Shown here: in pieces, positions 28,901-44,741 of the stretch
Position numbering within the stretch: position 1 is the first letter of the stretch
Layout of the letters: each line of letters begins with the position of its first letter
DNA from: Aspidiotus rigidus
Taxonomy: Eukaryota > Arthropoda > Insecta > Hemiptera > Diaspididae
Length of the DNA: 64,000 nt
Assembly (NCBI GenBank): GCA_035079385.1
Contig: JAVHKY010000030.1
Coordinates: forward strand, 6,487,001 to 6,551,000
Direction: 5' to 3'
The notes under the pieces: model-generated
Database searches by the model: none
Told to the model about the DNA's origin: nothing
The model's input: only the letters and a program-made list of their open reading frames with translations
Program-made: the position numbers and the translations under genes

Positions 28901-31880
28901 CGGCGTTGGATCGAGGTCTTTGAGACGCACCATGAACACCTTATTTGAACCATATATTCCACGAACCTTTTTTGAACCATGTATTCCATGAACATTTTTT
29001 GAACCAAATATTCCATGAATCACAATTTTGGCCACAAATCGCTAACCGTTCGAGATAGGTTAAAAATTCAAACGGCGTTGGATCGAGGGCGTCGAGGTAC
29101 ACCTTGAACACCTTATTTGAACCATATATTCCATGAACCTTTTTTGAACCATATATTCCATGAACATTTTTTGAACCAAATATTCCATGAATCACATTTT
29201 TGGCCACAAATCGCTAACCGTTCGAGATAGATTAAAAATTCAAACGGCATTGGATCGAGGGCGTCGAGACGCACCTTGAACACCTTATTTGAACCATATA
29301 TTCCACGAACCTTTTTTGAACCATATATTCCATGAACATTTTTTGAACCAAATATTCCATGAATCACATTTTTGGCCACAAATCGCTAACCGTTCGAGAT
29401 AGGTTAAAAATTCAAACGGCGTTGGATCGAGGGCGTCGAGACGCACCTTGAACACCTTATTTGAACCATATGTTCCACGAACCTCTTTTGAACCATATAT
29501 TCCATGAACATTTTTTGAACCAAATATTCCATGAATCACATTTTTGGCCACAAATCGCTAACCGTTCGAGATGGGTTAAAATCTCAAACGGCATTGGATC
29601 AAGGGCGTCGAGACGAACCTTGAACACCTTATTTGAACCATATATTCCACGAACCTTTTTTGAACCATATATTCCATGAACATTTTTTGAACCAAATATT
29701 CCATGAATCACATTTTTGGCCACAAATCGCTAACCGTTCGAGATAGGTTAAGAACTCAAACGGCGTTGGATCGAGGTCTTTGAGACGCACCATGAACACC
29801 TTATTTGAACCATATATTCCACGAACCTTTTTTGAACCATGTATTCCATGAACATTTTTTGAACCAAATATTCCATGAATCACAATTTTGGCCACAAATC
29901 GCTAACCGTTCGAGATAGGTTAAAAATTCAAACGGCGTTGGATCGAGGGCGTCGAGGTACACCTTGAACACCTTATTTGAACCATATATTCCATGAACCT
30001 TTTTTGAACCATATATTCCATGAACATTTTTTGAACCAAATATTCCATGAATCACATTTTTGGCCACAAATCGCTAACCGTTCGAGATAGATTAAAAATT
30101 CAAACGGCATTGGATCGAGGGCGTCGAGACGCACCTTGAACACCTTATTTGAACCATATATTCCACGAACCTTTTTTGAACCATATATTCCATGATCATT
30201 TTTTGAACCAAATATTCCATGAATCACATTTTTGGCCACAAATCGCTAACCGTTCGAGATAGGTTAAAAATTCAAACGGCGTTAGATCGAGGGCGTCGAG
30301 ACGCACCTTGAACACCTTATTTGAAGCATATGTTCCACGAACCTCTTTTGAACCATATATTCCATGAACATTTTTTGAACCAAATATTCCATGAATCACA
30401 TTTTGCGCCACAAATCGCTAACCGTTCGAGATAGGTTAAAAACTCAAACGGCATTGGATCAAGGGCGTCGAGACGCACCTTGAACACCTTATTTGAACCA
30501 TATATTCCATGAACCTTTTTTGAACCATATATTACATGAACATTTTTTGAACCAATGAATCACATTTTTGGCCACAAATCGCTAACCGTTCGAGATAGGT
30601 TAAAAATTCAAACGGCGTTGGATCGAGGGCGTCGAGACACACCTTGAACTCCTTATTTGAACCATATATTCCACGAACCTTTTTTGAACCATATATTCCA
30701 TGAACATTTTTTGAACCAAATATTCCATGAATCACATTTTGCGCCACAAATCGCTAACCGTTCGAGATAGGTTAAAAACCCAAACGGCATTGGATTAAGG
30801 GCGTCGAGACGCACCTTGAACACCTTATTTGGACCATATATTCCACGAACCTTTTTTGAACCATATATTCCATGAACATTTTTTGAACCAAATATTCCAT
30901 GAATCACATTTTTGGCCACAAATCGCTAACCGTTCGAGATAGATTAAAAATTCAAACGGCATTGGATCGAGGGCGTCGAGACGCACCTTGAACACCTTAT
31001 TTGAACCATATATTCCACGAACCTTTTTTGAACCATATATTCCATGAACATTTTTTGAACCAAATATTCCATGAATCACATTTTTGGCCACAAATCGCTA
31101 ACCGTTCGAGATAGGTTAAAAATTCAAACGGCGTTAGATCGAGGGCGTCGAGACGCACCTTGAACACCTTATTTGAAGCATATGTTCCACGAACCTCTTT
31201 TGAACCATATATTCCATGAATATTTTATGAACCAAATATTCCAAGAATCACATTTTTCGCCACAAATCGCTAACCGTTCGAGATAGATTAAAAATTCAAA
31301 CGGCATTGGATCGAGGGCGTCGAGACGCACCTTGAACACCTTATTTGAACCATATATTCCATGAACCTTTTTTGAACCATATATTCCATGAACCTTTTTT
31401 GAACCATATATTCCATGAACATTTTTTGAACCAAATATTCCATGAATCACATTTTTGGCCACAAATCGCTAACCGTTCGAGATAGGTTAAAAATTCAAAC
31501 GGCGTGGGATCGAGGGCGTCGAGACACACCTTGAACTCCTTATTTGAACCATATATTCCACGAACCTTTTTTGAACCATATATTCCATGAACATTTTTTG
31601 AACCAAATATTCCATGAATCACATTTTGCGCCACAAATCGCTAACCGTTCGAGATAGGTTAAAAATTCAAACGGCGTTGGATCGAAGTCGTCGAGACGCA
31701 CCCAGAACATCTTATTTGAACCATATATTCCACGAACCTTTTTTGAACAATATATTCCATGAACATTTTTTGAACCAAATATTCCAAGAATCACATTTTT
31801 CGCCACAAATCGCTAACCGTTCGAGATAGGTTAAAAACTCAAACGGCGTTGGATCGAGGTCTTCGAGACGCACCATGAAC
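21910..31880. repeat. Higher-order repeat, 4311-bp period (about 2.3 copies)
   Basis: This is the largest higher-order unit in the window: 21910-26220, 26221-30531 and a partial third copy from 30532 to about 31880. It equals 22 x 172 + 199 + 2 x 164, that is 25 monomers. Rare variants recur at the same place in each copy, such as TTTGGACCATAT, GAAGCATATGTTCC, CAAGAATCAC, GGCCTCAAATC and TTTTTCGAACC. Copies 2 and 3 share a substitution absent from copy 1 (AAAAACCCAAACGG at 26464 and 30775), so copy 3 is closer to copy 2. Confidence 0.92.
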
Positions 31881-32254
31881 ACCTTATTTGAACCATATAT
31901 TCCACGAACCTCTTTTGAACCATATATTCCATGAATATTTTATGAACCAAATATTCCAAGAATCACATTTTTCGCCACAAATCGCTAACCGTTCGAGATA
32001 GATTAAAAATTCAAACGGCATTGGATCGAGGGCGTCGAGACGCACCTTGAACACCTTATTTGAACCATATATTCCATGAACCTTTTTTGAACCATATATT
32101 CCATGAACCTTTTTTGAACCATATATTCCATGAACATTTTTTGAACCAAATATCCCATGAATCACATTTTTGGCCACAAATCGCTAACCGTTCGAGATAG
32201 GTTAAAAATTCAAACGGCGTTGGATCGAGGGCGTCGAGACACACCTTGAACTCC

Positions 32255-35200
32255 TTATTTGAACCATATATTCCACGAACCTTTTTTGAACCATATATTC
32301 CATGAACATTTTTCGAACCAAATATTCCATGAATCACATTTTTGGCCACAAATCGCTAACCGTTCGAGATGGGTTAAAATCTCAAACGGCATTGGATCAA
32401 GGGCGTCGAGACGAACCTTGAACACCTTATTTGAACCATATATTCCACGAACCTTTTTTGAACCATATATTCCATGAACATTTTTTGAACCAAATATTCC
32501 ATGAATCACATTTTTGGCCACAAATCGCTAACCGTTCGAGATAGGTTAAGAACTCAAACGGCGTTGGATCGAGGTCTTTGAGACGCACCATGAACACCTT
32601 ATTTGAACCATATATTCCACGAACCTTTTTTGAACCATGTATTCCATGAACATTTTTTGAACCAAATATTCCATGAATCACAATTTTGGCCACAAATCGC
32701 TAACCGTTCGAGATAGGTTAAAAATTCAAACGGCGTTGGATCGAGGGCGTCGAGGTACACCTTGAACACCTTATTTGAACCATATATTCCATGAACCTTT
32801 TTTGAACCATATATTCCATGAACATTTTTTGAACCAAATATTCCATGAATCACATTTTTGGCCACAAATCGCTAACCGTTCGAGATGGATTAAAAATTCA
32901 AACGGCATTGGATCGAGGGCGTCGAGACGCACCTTGAACACCTTATTTGAACCATATATTCCACGAACCTTTTTTGAACCATATATTCCATGAACATTTT
33001 TTGAACCAAATATTCCATGAATCACATTTTTGGCCACAAATCGCTAACCGTTCGAGATAGGTTAAAAATTCAAACGGCGTTGGATCGAGGGCGTCGAGAC
33101 GCACCTTGAACACCTTATTTGAACCATATGTTCCACGAACCTCTTTTGAACCATATATTCCATGAACATTTTTTGAACCAAATATTCCATGAATCACATT
33201 TTTGGCCACAAATCGCTAACCGTTCGAGATGGGTTAAAATCTCAAACGGCATTGGATCAAGGGCGTCGAGACGAACCTTGAACACCTTATTTGAACCATA
33301 TATTCCACGAACCTTTTTTGAACCATATATTCCATGAACATTTTTTGAACCAAATATTCCATGAATCACATTTTTGGCCACAAATCGCTAACCGTTCGAG
33401 ATAGGTTAAGAACTCAAACGGCGTTGGATCGAGGTCTTTGAGACGCACCATGAACACCTTATTTGAACCATATATTCCACGAACCTTTTTTGAACCATAT
33501 ATTCCATGATCATTTTTTGAACCAAATATTCCATGAATCACATTTTTGGCCACAAATCGCTAACCGTTCGAGATAGGTTAAAAATTCAAACGGCGTTAGA
33601 TCGAGGGCGTCGAGACGCACCTTGAACACCTTATTTGAAGCATATGTTCCACGAACCTCTTTTGAACCATATATTCCATGAATATTTTATGAACCAAATA
33701 TTCCATGAATCACATTTTTCGCCACAAATCGCTAACCGTTCGAGATAGATTAAAAATTCAAACGGCATTGGATCGAGGGCGTCGAGACGCACCTTGAACA
33801 CCTTATTTGAACCATATATTCCATGAACCTTTTTTGAACCATATATTACATGAACATTTTTTGAACCAATGAATCACATTTTTGGCCACAAATCGCTAAC
33901 CGTTCGAGATAGGTTAAAAATTCAAACGGCGTTGGATCGAGGGCGTCGAGACACACCTTGAACTCCTTATTTGAACCATATATTCCACGAACCTTTTTTG
34001 AACCATATATTCCATGAACATTTTTTGAACCAAATATTCCATGAATCACATTTTGCGCCACAAATCGCTAACCGTTCGAGATAGGTTAAAAACTCAAACG
34101 GCATTGGATCAAGGGCGTCGAGACGCACCTTGAACACCTTATTTGAACCATATATTCCACGAACCTTTTTTGAACCATATATTCCATGAACATTTTTTGA
34201 ACCAAATATTCCATGAATCACATTTTTGGCCACAAATCGCTAACCGTTCGAGATAGATTAAAAATTCAAACGGCATTGGATCGAGGGCGTCGAGACGCAC
34301 CTTGAACACCTTATTTGAACCATATATTCCACGAACCTCTTTTGAACCATGTATTCCATGAACATTTTTTGAACCAAATATTCCATGAATCACATTTTTG
34401 GCCACAAATCGCTAACCGTTCGAGATAGATTAAAAATTCAAACGGCATTGGATCGAGGGCGTCGAGACGCACCTTGAACACCTTATTTGAACCATATATT
34501 CCACGAACCTTTTTTGAACCATATATCCCATGAACATTTTTTGAACCAAATATTCCATGAATCACATTTTTGGCCACAAATCGCTAACCGTTCGAGATAG
34601 ATTAAAAATTCAAACGGCATTGGATCGAGGGCGTCGAGACGCACCTTGAACACCTTATTTGAAGCATATGTTCCACGAACCTCTTTTGAACCATATATTC
34701 CATGAATATTTTATGAACCAAATATTCCAAGAATCACATTTTTCGCCACAAATCGCTAACCGTTCGAGATAGATTAAAAATTCAAACGGCATTGGATCGA
34801 GGGCGTCGAGACGCACCTTGAACACCTTATTTGAACCATATATTCCATGAACCTTTTTTGAACCATATATTCCATGAACCTTTTTTGAACCATATATTCC
34901 ATGAACATTTTTTGAACCAAATATCCCATGAATCACATTTTTGGCCACAAATCGCTAACCGTTCGAGATAGGTTAAAAATTCAAACGGCGTTGGATCGAG
35001 GGCGTCGAGACACACCTTGAACTCCTTATTTGAACCATATATTCCACGAACCTTTTTTGAACCATATATTCCATGAACATTTTTCGAACCAAATATTCCA
35101 TGAATCACATTTTTGGCCACAAATCGCTAACCGTTCGAGATGGGTTAAAATCTCAAACGGCATTGGATCAAGGGCGTCGAGACGAACCTTGAACACCTTA

Positions 35201-38200
35201 TTTGAACCATATATTCCACGAACCTTTTTTGAACCATATATTCCATGAACATTTTTTGAACCAAATATTCCATGAATCACATTTTTGGCCACAAATCGCT
35301 AACCGTTCGAGATAGGTTAAGAACTCAAACGGCGTTGGATCGAGGTCTTTGAGACGCACCATGAACACCTTATTTGAACCATATATTCCACGAACCTTTT
35401 TTGAACCATGTATTCCATGAACATTTTTTGAACCAAATATTCCATGAATCACAATTTTGGCCACAAATCGCTAACCGTTCGAGATAGGTTAAAAATTCAA
35501 ACGGCGTTGGATCGAGGGCGTCGAGGTACACCTTGAACACCTTATTTGAACCATATATTCCATGAACCTTTTTTGAACCATATATTCCATGAACATTTTT
35601 TGAACCAAATATTCCATGAATCACATTTTTGGCCACAAATCGCTAACCGTTCGAGATAGATTAAAAATTCAAACGGCATTGGATCGAGGGCGTCGAGACG
35701 CACCTTGAACACCTTATTTGAACCATATATTCCACGAACCTTTTTTGAACCATATATTCCATGAACATTTTTTGAACCAAATATTCCATGAATCACATTT
35801 TTGGCCACAAATCGCTAACCGTTCGAGATAGGTTAAAAATTCAAACGGCGTTGGATCGAGGGCGTCGAGACGCACCTTGAACACCTTATTTGAACCATAT
35901 GTTCCACGAACCTCTTTTGAACCATATATTCCATGAACATTTTTTGAACCAAATATTCCATGAATCACATTTTTGGCCACAAATCGCTAACCGTTCGAGA
36001 TGGGTTAAAATCTCAAACGGCATTGGATCAAGGGCGTCGAGACGAACCTTGAACACCTTATTTGAACCATATATTCCACGAACCTTTTTTGAACCATATA
36101 TTCCATGAACATTTTTTGAACCAAATATTCCATGAATCACATTTTTGGCCACAAATCGCTAACCGTTCGAGATAGGTTAAGAACTCAAACGGCGTTGGAT
36201 CGAGGTCTTTGAGACGCACCATGAACACCTTATTTGAACCATATATTCCACGAACCTTTTTTGAACCATGTATTCCATGAACATTTTTTGAACCAAATAT
36301 TCCATGAATCACAATTTTGGCCACAAATCGCTAACCGTTCGAGATAGGTTAAAAATTCAAACGGCGTTGGATCGAGGGCGTCGAGGTACACCTTGAACAC
36401 CTTATTTGAACCATATATTCCATGAACCTTTTTTGAACCATATATTCCATGAACATTTTTTGAACCAAATATTCCATGAATCACATTTTTGGCCACAAAT
36501 CGCTAACCGTTCGAGATAGATTAAAAATTCAAACGGCATTGGATCGAGGGCGTCGAGACGCACCTTGAACACCTTATTTGAACCATATATTCCACGAACC
36601 TTTTTTGAACCATATATTCCATGATCATTTTTTGAACCAAATATTCCATGAATCACATTTTTGGCCACAAATCGCTAACCGTTCGAGATAGGTTAAAAAT
36701 TCAAACGGCGTTAGATCGAGGGCGTCGAGACGCACCTTGAACACCTTATTTGAAGCATATGTTCCACGAACCTCTTTTGAACCATATATTCCATGAATAT
36801 TTTATGAACCAAATATTCCATGAATCACATTTTTCGTCACAAATCGCTAACCGTTCGAGATAGATTAAAAATTCAAACGGCATTGGATCGAGGGCGTCGA
36901 GACGCACCTTGAACACCTTATTTGAACCATATATTCCATGAACCTTTTTTGAACCATATATTACATGAACATTTTTTGAACCAATGAATCACATTTTTGG
37001 CCACAAATCGCTAACCGTTCGAGATAGGTTAAAAATTCAAACGGCGTTGGATCGAGGGCGTCGAGACACACCTTGAACTCCTTATTTGAACCATATATTC
37101 CACGAACCTTTTTTGAACCATATATTCCATGAACATTTTTTGAACCAAATATTCCATGAATCACATTTTGCGCCACAAATCGCTAACCGTTCGAGATAGG
37201 TTAAAAACTCAAACGGCATTGGATCAAGGGCGTCGAGACGCACCTTGAACGCCTTATTTGAACCATATATTCCACGAACCTTTTTTGAACCATATATTCC
37301 ATGAACATTTTTTGAACCAAATATTCCATGAATCACATTTTTGGCCACAAATCGCTAACCGTTCGAGATAGATTAAAAATTCAAACGGCATTGGATCGAG
37401 GGCGTCGAGACGCACCTTGAACACCTTATTTGAACCATATATTCCACGAACCTTTTTTGAACCATGTATTCCATGAACATTTTTTGAACCAAATATTCCA
37501 TGAATCACATTTTTGGCCACAAATCGCTAACCGTTCGAGATAGATTAAAAATTCAAACGGCATTGGATCGAGGGCGTCGAGACGCACCTTGAACACCTTA
37601 TTTGAACCATATATTCCATGAACCTTTTTTGAACCATATATTCCATGAACATATTTTGAACCAAATATTCCATGAATCACATCTTTGGCCTCAAATCGCT
37701 AACCGTTCGAGATAGGTTAAAAATTCAAAGGGCGTTAGATCGAGGGCGTCGAGACGCACCTTGAACACCTTATTTGAAGCATATGTTCCACGAACCTCTT
37801 TTGAACCATATATTCGATGAATATTTTATGAACCAAATATTCCAAGAATCACATTTTTCGCCACAAATCGCTAACCGTTCGAGATAGATTAAAAATTCAA
37901 ACGGCATTGGATCGAGGGCGTCGAGACGCACCTTGAACACCTTATTTGAACCATATATTCCATGAACCTTTTTTGAACCATATATTCCATGAACCTTTTT
38001 TGAACCATATATTCCATGAACATTTTTTGAACCAAATATTCCATGAATCACATTTTTGGCCACAAATCGCTAACCGTTCGAGATAGGTTAAAAATTCAAA
38101 CGGCGTTGGATCGAGGGCGTCGAGACACACCTTGAACTCCTTATTTGAACCATATATTCCACGAACCTTTTTTGAACCATATATTCCATGAACATTTTTT

Positions 38201-38235
38201 GAACCAAATATTCCATGAATCACATTTTTGGCCAC
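32255..38235. repeat. Higher-order repeat domain with 2771- and 3115-bp offsets
   Basis: The series at about 32255-33550 recurs at about 35026-36320 (offset 2771 = 14 x 172 + 199 + 164). The series at about 33846-34950 recurs at about 36961-38063 (offset 3115 = 16 x 172 + 199 + 164). The two offsets differ by two monomers (344 bp), so one copy gained or lost a dimer after duplication. Many variants are those of the 4311-bp unit, from which this domain seems to derive. Confidence 0.8.
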
Positions 38236-39960
38236 AAATCGCTAACCGTTCGAGATAGGTTAAAAATTCAAACGGCGTTAGATCGAGGGCGTCGAGACGC
38301 ACCTTGAACACCTTATTTGAAGCATATGTTCCACGAACCTCTTTTGAACCATATATTCCATGAATATTTTATGAACCAAATATTCCAAGAATCACATTTT
38401 TCGCCACAAATCGCTAACCGTTCGAGATAGGTTAAAAACTCAAACGGCATTGGATCAAGGGCGTCGAGACGAACCTTGAACACCTTATTTGAACCATATA
38501 TTCCACGAACCTTTTTTGAACCATATATTCCATGAACATTTTTTGAACCAAATATTCCATGAATCACATTTTTGGCCACAAATCGCTAACCGTTCGAGAT
38601 AGGTTAAAAATTCAAACGGCGTTAGATCGAGGGCGTCGAGACGCACCTTGAACACCTTATTTGAAGCATATGTTCCACGAACCTCTTTTGAACCATATAT
38701 TCCATGAATATTTTATGAACCAAATATTCCAAGAATCACATTTTTCGCCACAAATCGCTAACCGTTCGAGATAGATTAAAAATTCAAACGGCATTGGATC
38801 GAGGGCGTCGAGACGCACCTTGAACACCTTATTTGAACCATATATTCCATGAACCTTTTTTGAACCATATATTCCATGAACCTTTTTTGAACCATATATT
38901 CCATGAACATTTTTTGAACCAAATATTCCATGAATCACATTTTTGGCCACAAATCGCTAACCGTTCGAGATAGGTTAAAAATTCAAACGGCGTTGGATCG
39001 AGGGCGTCGAGACACACCTTGAACTCCTTATTTGAACCATATATTCCACGAACCTTTTTTGAACCATATATTCCATGAACATTTTTTGAACCAAATATTC
39101 CATGAATCACATTTTTGGCCACAAATCGCTAACCGTTCGAGATAGGTTAAAAATTCAAACGGCGTTAGATCGAGGGCGTCGAGACGCACCTTGAACACCT
39201 TATTTGAAGCATATGTTCCACGAACCTCTTTTGAACCATATATTCCATGAATATTTTATGAACCAAATATTCCAAGAATCACATTTTTCGCCACAAATCG
39301 CTAACCGTTCGAGATAGGTTAAAAACTCAAACGGCATTGGATCAAGGGCGTCGAGACGAACCTTGAACACCTTATTTGAACCATATATTCCACGAACCTT
39401 TTTTGAACCATATATTCCATGAACATTTTTTGAACCAAATATTCCATGAATCACATTTTTGGCCACAAATCGCTAACCGTTCGAGATAGGTTAAAAATTC
39501 AAACGGCGTTAGATCGAGGGCGTCGAGACGCACCTTGAACACCTTATTTGAAGCATATGTTCCACGAACCTCTTTTGAACCATATATTCCATGAATATTT
39601 TATGAACCAAATATTCCAAGAATCACATTTTTCGCCACAAATCGCTAACCGTTCGAGATAGATTAAAAATTCAAACGGCATTGGATCGAGGGCGTCGAGA
39701 CGCACCTTGAACACCTTATTTGAACCATATATTCCATGAACCTTTTTTGAACCATATATTCCATGAACCTTTTTTGAACCATATATTCCATGAACATTTT
39801 TTGAACCAAATATTCCATGAATCACATTTTTGGCCACAAATCGCTAACCGTTCGAGATAGGTTAAAAATTCAAACGGCGTTGGATCGAGGGCGTCGAGAC
39901 ACACCTTGAACTCCTTATTTGAACCATATATTCCACGAACCTTTTTTGAACCATATATTC
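37735..39960. repeat. Higher-order repeat, 887-bp period (about 2.5 copies)
   Basis: Units begin at about 37735, 38622 and 39509. Each is five monomers, 4 x 172 + 199, and includes the GAAGCATATGTTCC monomer, the CAAGAATCAC monomer and the four-subunit monomer. This is the shortest higher-order period in the window. Confidence 0.88.
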
Positions 39961-40849
39961 CATGAACATTTTTTGAACCAAATATTCCATGAATCACATT
40001 TTGCGCCACAAATCGCTAACCGTTCGAGATAGGTTAAAAACTCAAACGGCATTGGATCAAGGGCGTCGAGACGCACCTTGAACACCTTATTTGAACCATA
40101 TATTCCACGAACCTTTTTTGAACCATATATTCCATGAACATTTTTTGAACCAAATATTCCATGAATCACATTTTTGGCCACAAATCGCTAACCATTCGAG
40201 ATAGATTAAAAATTCAAACGGCATTGGATCGAGGGCGTCGAGACGCACCTTGAACACCTTATTTGAACCATATATTCCATGAACCTTTTTTGAACCATAT
40301 ATTACATGAACATTTTTTGAACCAATGAATCACATTTTTGGCCACAAATCGCTAACCGTTCGAGATAGGTTAAAAATTCAAACGGCGTTGGATCGAGGGC
40401 GTCGAGACACACCTTGAACTCCTTATTTGAACCATATATTCCACGAACCTTTTTTGAACCATATATTCCATGAACATTTTTTGAACCAAATATTCCATGA
40501 ATCACATTTTGCGCCACAAATCGCTAACCGTTCGAGATAGGTTAAAAACTCAAACGGCATTGGATCAAGGGCGTCGAGACGCACCTTGAACACCTTATTT
40601 GAACCATATATTCCACGAACCTTTTTTGAACCATATATTCCATGAACATTTTTTGAACCAAATATTCCATGAATCACATTTTTGGCCACAAATCGCTAAC
40701 CGTTCGAGATAGATTAAAAATTCAAACAGCGTTGGATCGAGGTCTTCGAGACGCACCATGAACACCTTATTTGAACCATATATTCCATGAACCTTTTTTG
40801 AACCATATATTCCATGAACATTTTTTGAACCAAATATTCCATGAATCAC

Positions 40850-43800
40850 ATTTTTGGCCTCAAATCGCTAACCGTTCGAGATAGGTTAAAAATTCAAACG
40901 GCGTTAGATCGAGGGCGTCGAGACGCACCTTGAACACCTTATTTGAAGCATATGTTCCACGAACCTCTTTTGAACCATATATTCCATGAATATTTTATGA
41001 ACCAAATATTCCAAGAATCACATTTTTCGCCACAAATCGCTAACCGTTCGAGATAGATTAAAAATTCAAACGGCATTGGATCGAGGGCGTCGAGACGCAC
41101 CTTGAACACCTTATTCGAACCATATATTCCATGAACCTTTTTTGAACCATATATTCCATGAACCTTTTTTGAACCATATATTCCATGAACATTTTTTGAA
41201 CCAAATATTCCATGAATCACATTTTTGGCCACAAATCGCTAACCGTTCGAGATAGGTTAAAAATTCAAACGGCGTTGGATCGAGGGCGTCGAGACACACC
41301 TTGAACTCCTTATTTGAACCATATATTCCACGAAACTTTTTTGAACCATATATTCCATGAACATTTTTTGAACCAAATATTCCATGAATCACATTTTTCG
41401 CCACAAATCGCTAACCGTTCGAGATAGGTTAAAAACTCAAACGGCATTGGATCAAGGGCGTCGAGACGAACCTTGAACACCTTATTTGAACCATATATTC
41501 CACGAACCTTTTTTGAACCATATATTCCATGAACATTTTTTGAACTAAATATTCCATGAATCACATTTTTGGCCACAAATCGCTAACCGTTCGAGATAGG
41601 TTAAAAATTCAAACGGCGTTAGATCGAGGGCGTCGAGACGCACCTTGAACACCTTATTCGAAGCATATGTTCCACGAACCTCTTTTGAACCATATATTCC
41701 ATGAATATTTTATGAACCAAATATTCCAAGAATCACATTTTTCGCCACAAATCGCTAACCGTTCGAGATAGATTAAAAATTCAAACGGCATTGGATCGAG
41801 GGCGTCGAGACGCACCTTGAACACCTTATTTGAACCATATATTCCATGAACCTTTTTTGAACCATATATTCCATGAACCTTTTTTGAACCATATATTCCA
41901 TGAACATTTTTTGAACCAAATATTCCATGAATCACATTTTTGGCCACAAATCGCTAACCGTTCGAGATAGGTTAAAAATTCAAACGGCGTTGGATCGAGG
42001 GCGTCGAGACGCACCTTGAACACCTTATTTGAAGCATATGTTCCACGAACCTCTTTTGAACCATATATTCCATGAATATTTTATGAACCAAATATTCCAA
42101 GAATCACATTTTTCGCCACAAATCGCTAACCGTTCGAGATAGATTAAAAATTCAAACGGCATTGGATCGAGGGCGTCGAGACGCACCTTGAACACCTTAT
42201 TTGAACCATATATTCCATGAACCTTTTTTGAACCATATATTCCATGAACCTTTTTTGAACCATATATTCCATGAACATTTTTTGAACCAAATATTCCATG
42301 AATCACATTTTTGGCCACAAATCGCTAACCGTTCGAGATAGGTTAAAAATTCAAACGGCGTTGGATCGAGGGCGTCGAGACACACCTTGAACACCTTTTT
42401 TGAACCATATATTCCATGAACATTTTTTGAACCAAATATTCCATGAATCACATTTTTGGCCACAAATCGCTAACCGTTCGAGATAGATTAAAAATTCAAA
42501 CGGCGTTGGATCGAGGGCGTCGAGACGCACCTTGAACACCTTATTTGAACCATATATTCCACGAACCTTTTTTGAATCATATATTCCATGAACATTTTTT
42601 GAACCAAATATTCCATGAATCACATTTTTGGCCACAAATCGCTAACCGTTCGAGATAGATTAAAAATTCAAACGGCGTTGGATCGAGGTCTTCGAGACGC
42701 ACCATGAACACCTTATTTGAACCATATATTCCATGAACCTTTTTTGAACCATATATTCCATGAACATTTTTTGAACCAAATATTCCATGAATCACATTTT
42801 TGGCCTCAAATCGCTAACCGTTCGAGATAGGTTAAAAATTCAAACGGCGTTAGATCGAGGGCGTCGAGACGCACCTTGAACACCTTATTTGAAGCATATG
42901 TTCCACGAACCTCTTTTGAACCATATATTCCATGAATATTTTATGAACCAAATATTCCAAGAATCACATTTTTCGCCACAAATCGCTAACCGTTCGAGAT
43001 AGATTAAAAATTCAAACGGCATTGGATCGAGGGCGTCGAGACGCACCTTGAACACCTTATTTGAACCATATATTCCATGAACCTTTTTTGAACCATATAT
43101 TCCATGAACCTTTTTTGAACCATATATTCCATGAACATTTTTTGAACCAAATATTCCATGAATCACATTTTTGGCCACAAATCGCTAACCGTTCGAGATA
43201 GGTTAAAAATTCAAACGGCGTTGGATCGAGGGCGTCGAGACACACCTTGAACTCCTTATTTGAACCATATATTCCACGAAACTTTTTTGAACCATATATT
43301 CCATGAACATTTTTTGAACCAAATATTCCATGAATCACATTTTTCGCCACAAATCGCTAACCGTTCGAGATAGGTTAAAAACTCAAACGGCATTGGATCA
43401 AGGGCGTCGAGACGAACCTTGAACACCTTATTTGAACCATATATTCCACGAACCTTTTTTGAACCATATATTCCATGAACATTTTTTGAACTAAATATTC
43501 CATGAATCACATTTTTGGCCACAAATCGCTAACCGTTCGAGATAGGTTAAAAATTCAAACGGCGTTAGATCGAGGGCGTCGAGACGCACCTTGAACACCT
43601 TATTTGAAGCATATGTTCCACGAACCTCTTTTGAACCATATATTCCATGAATATTTTATGAACCAAATATTCCAAGAATCACATTTTTCGCCACAAATCG
43701 CTAACCGTTCGAGATAGATTAAAAATTCAAACGGCATTGGATCGAGGGCGTCGAGACGCACCTTGAACACCTTATTTGAACCATATATTCCATGAACCTT

Positions 43801-44741
43801 TTTTGAACCATATATTCCATGAACCTTTTTTGAACCATATATTCCATGAACATTTTTTGAACCAAATATTCCATGAATCACATTTTTGGCCACAAATCGC
43901 TAACCGTTCGAGATAGGTTAAAAATTCAAACGGCGTTGGATCGAGGGCGTCGAGGCGCACCTTGAACACCTTATTTGAAGCATATGTTCCACGAACCTCT
44001 TTTGAACCATATATTCCATGAATATTTTATGAACCAAATATTCCAAGAATCACATTTTTCGCCACAAATCGCTAACCGTTCGAGATAGATTAAAAATTCA
44101 AACGGCATTGGATCGAGGGCGTCGAGACGCACCTTGAACACCTTATTTGAACCATATATTCCATGAACCTTTTTTGAACCATATATTCCATGAACCTTTT
44201 TTGAACCATATATTCCATGAACATTTTTTGAACCAAATATTCCATGAATCACATTTTTGGCCACAAATCGCTAACCGTTCGAGATAGGTTAAAAATTCAA
44301 ACGGCGTTGGATCGAGGGCGTCGAGACACACCTTGAACACCTTTTTTGAACCATATATTCCATGAACATTTTTTGAACCAAATATTCCATGAATCACATT
44401 TTTGGCCACAAATCGCTAACCGTTCGAGATAGGTTAAAAATTCAAACGGCGTTGGATCGAGGGCGTCGAGACACACCTTGAACACCTTTTTTGAACCATA
44501 TATTCCATGAACATTTTTTGAACCAAATATTCCATGAATCACATTTTTGGCCACAAATCGCTAACCGTTCGAGATAGATTAAAAATTCAAACGGCGTTGG
44601 ATCGAGGTCTTCGAGACGCACCATGAACACCTTATTTGAACCATATATTCCATGAACCTTTTTTGAACCATATATTCCATGAACATTTTTTGAACCAAAT
44701 ATTCCATGAATCACATTTTTGGCCTCAAATCGCTAACCGTT
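40850..44741. repeat. Higher-order repeat, 1946-bp period (2 copies)
   Basis: Copies lie at about 40850-42795 and 42796-44741, ending about 50 bp before the satellite/island junction. Each contains three 199-bp monomers and one or more two-subunit monomers (AACACCTTTTTTGAACC, for example about 42390). The period fits 3 x 199 + 145 + 7 x 172. The copies differ by few bases, for example CTTATTCGAAGC at 41653 against CTTATTTGAAGC at 43599. The second copy has gained one additional two-subunit monomer relative to the first (about 44297-44460). Confidence 0.85.

Noticed and set aside
15..44714. Hundreds of overlapping 60-97-codon frames on both strands of the satellite (MAKNVIHGIFGSKNVHGIYG and MNHIFHEPLLNHIFHEHFLN types)
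   Set aside because: They repeat with the 172-bp monomer, which is not a multiple of three, overlap their neighbours, and end at the same satellite positions. No promoter or independent conservation is visible.
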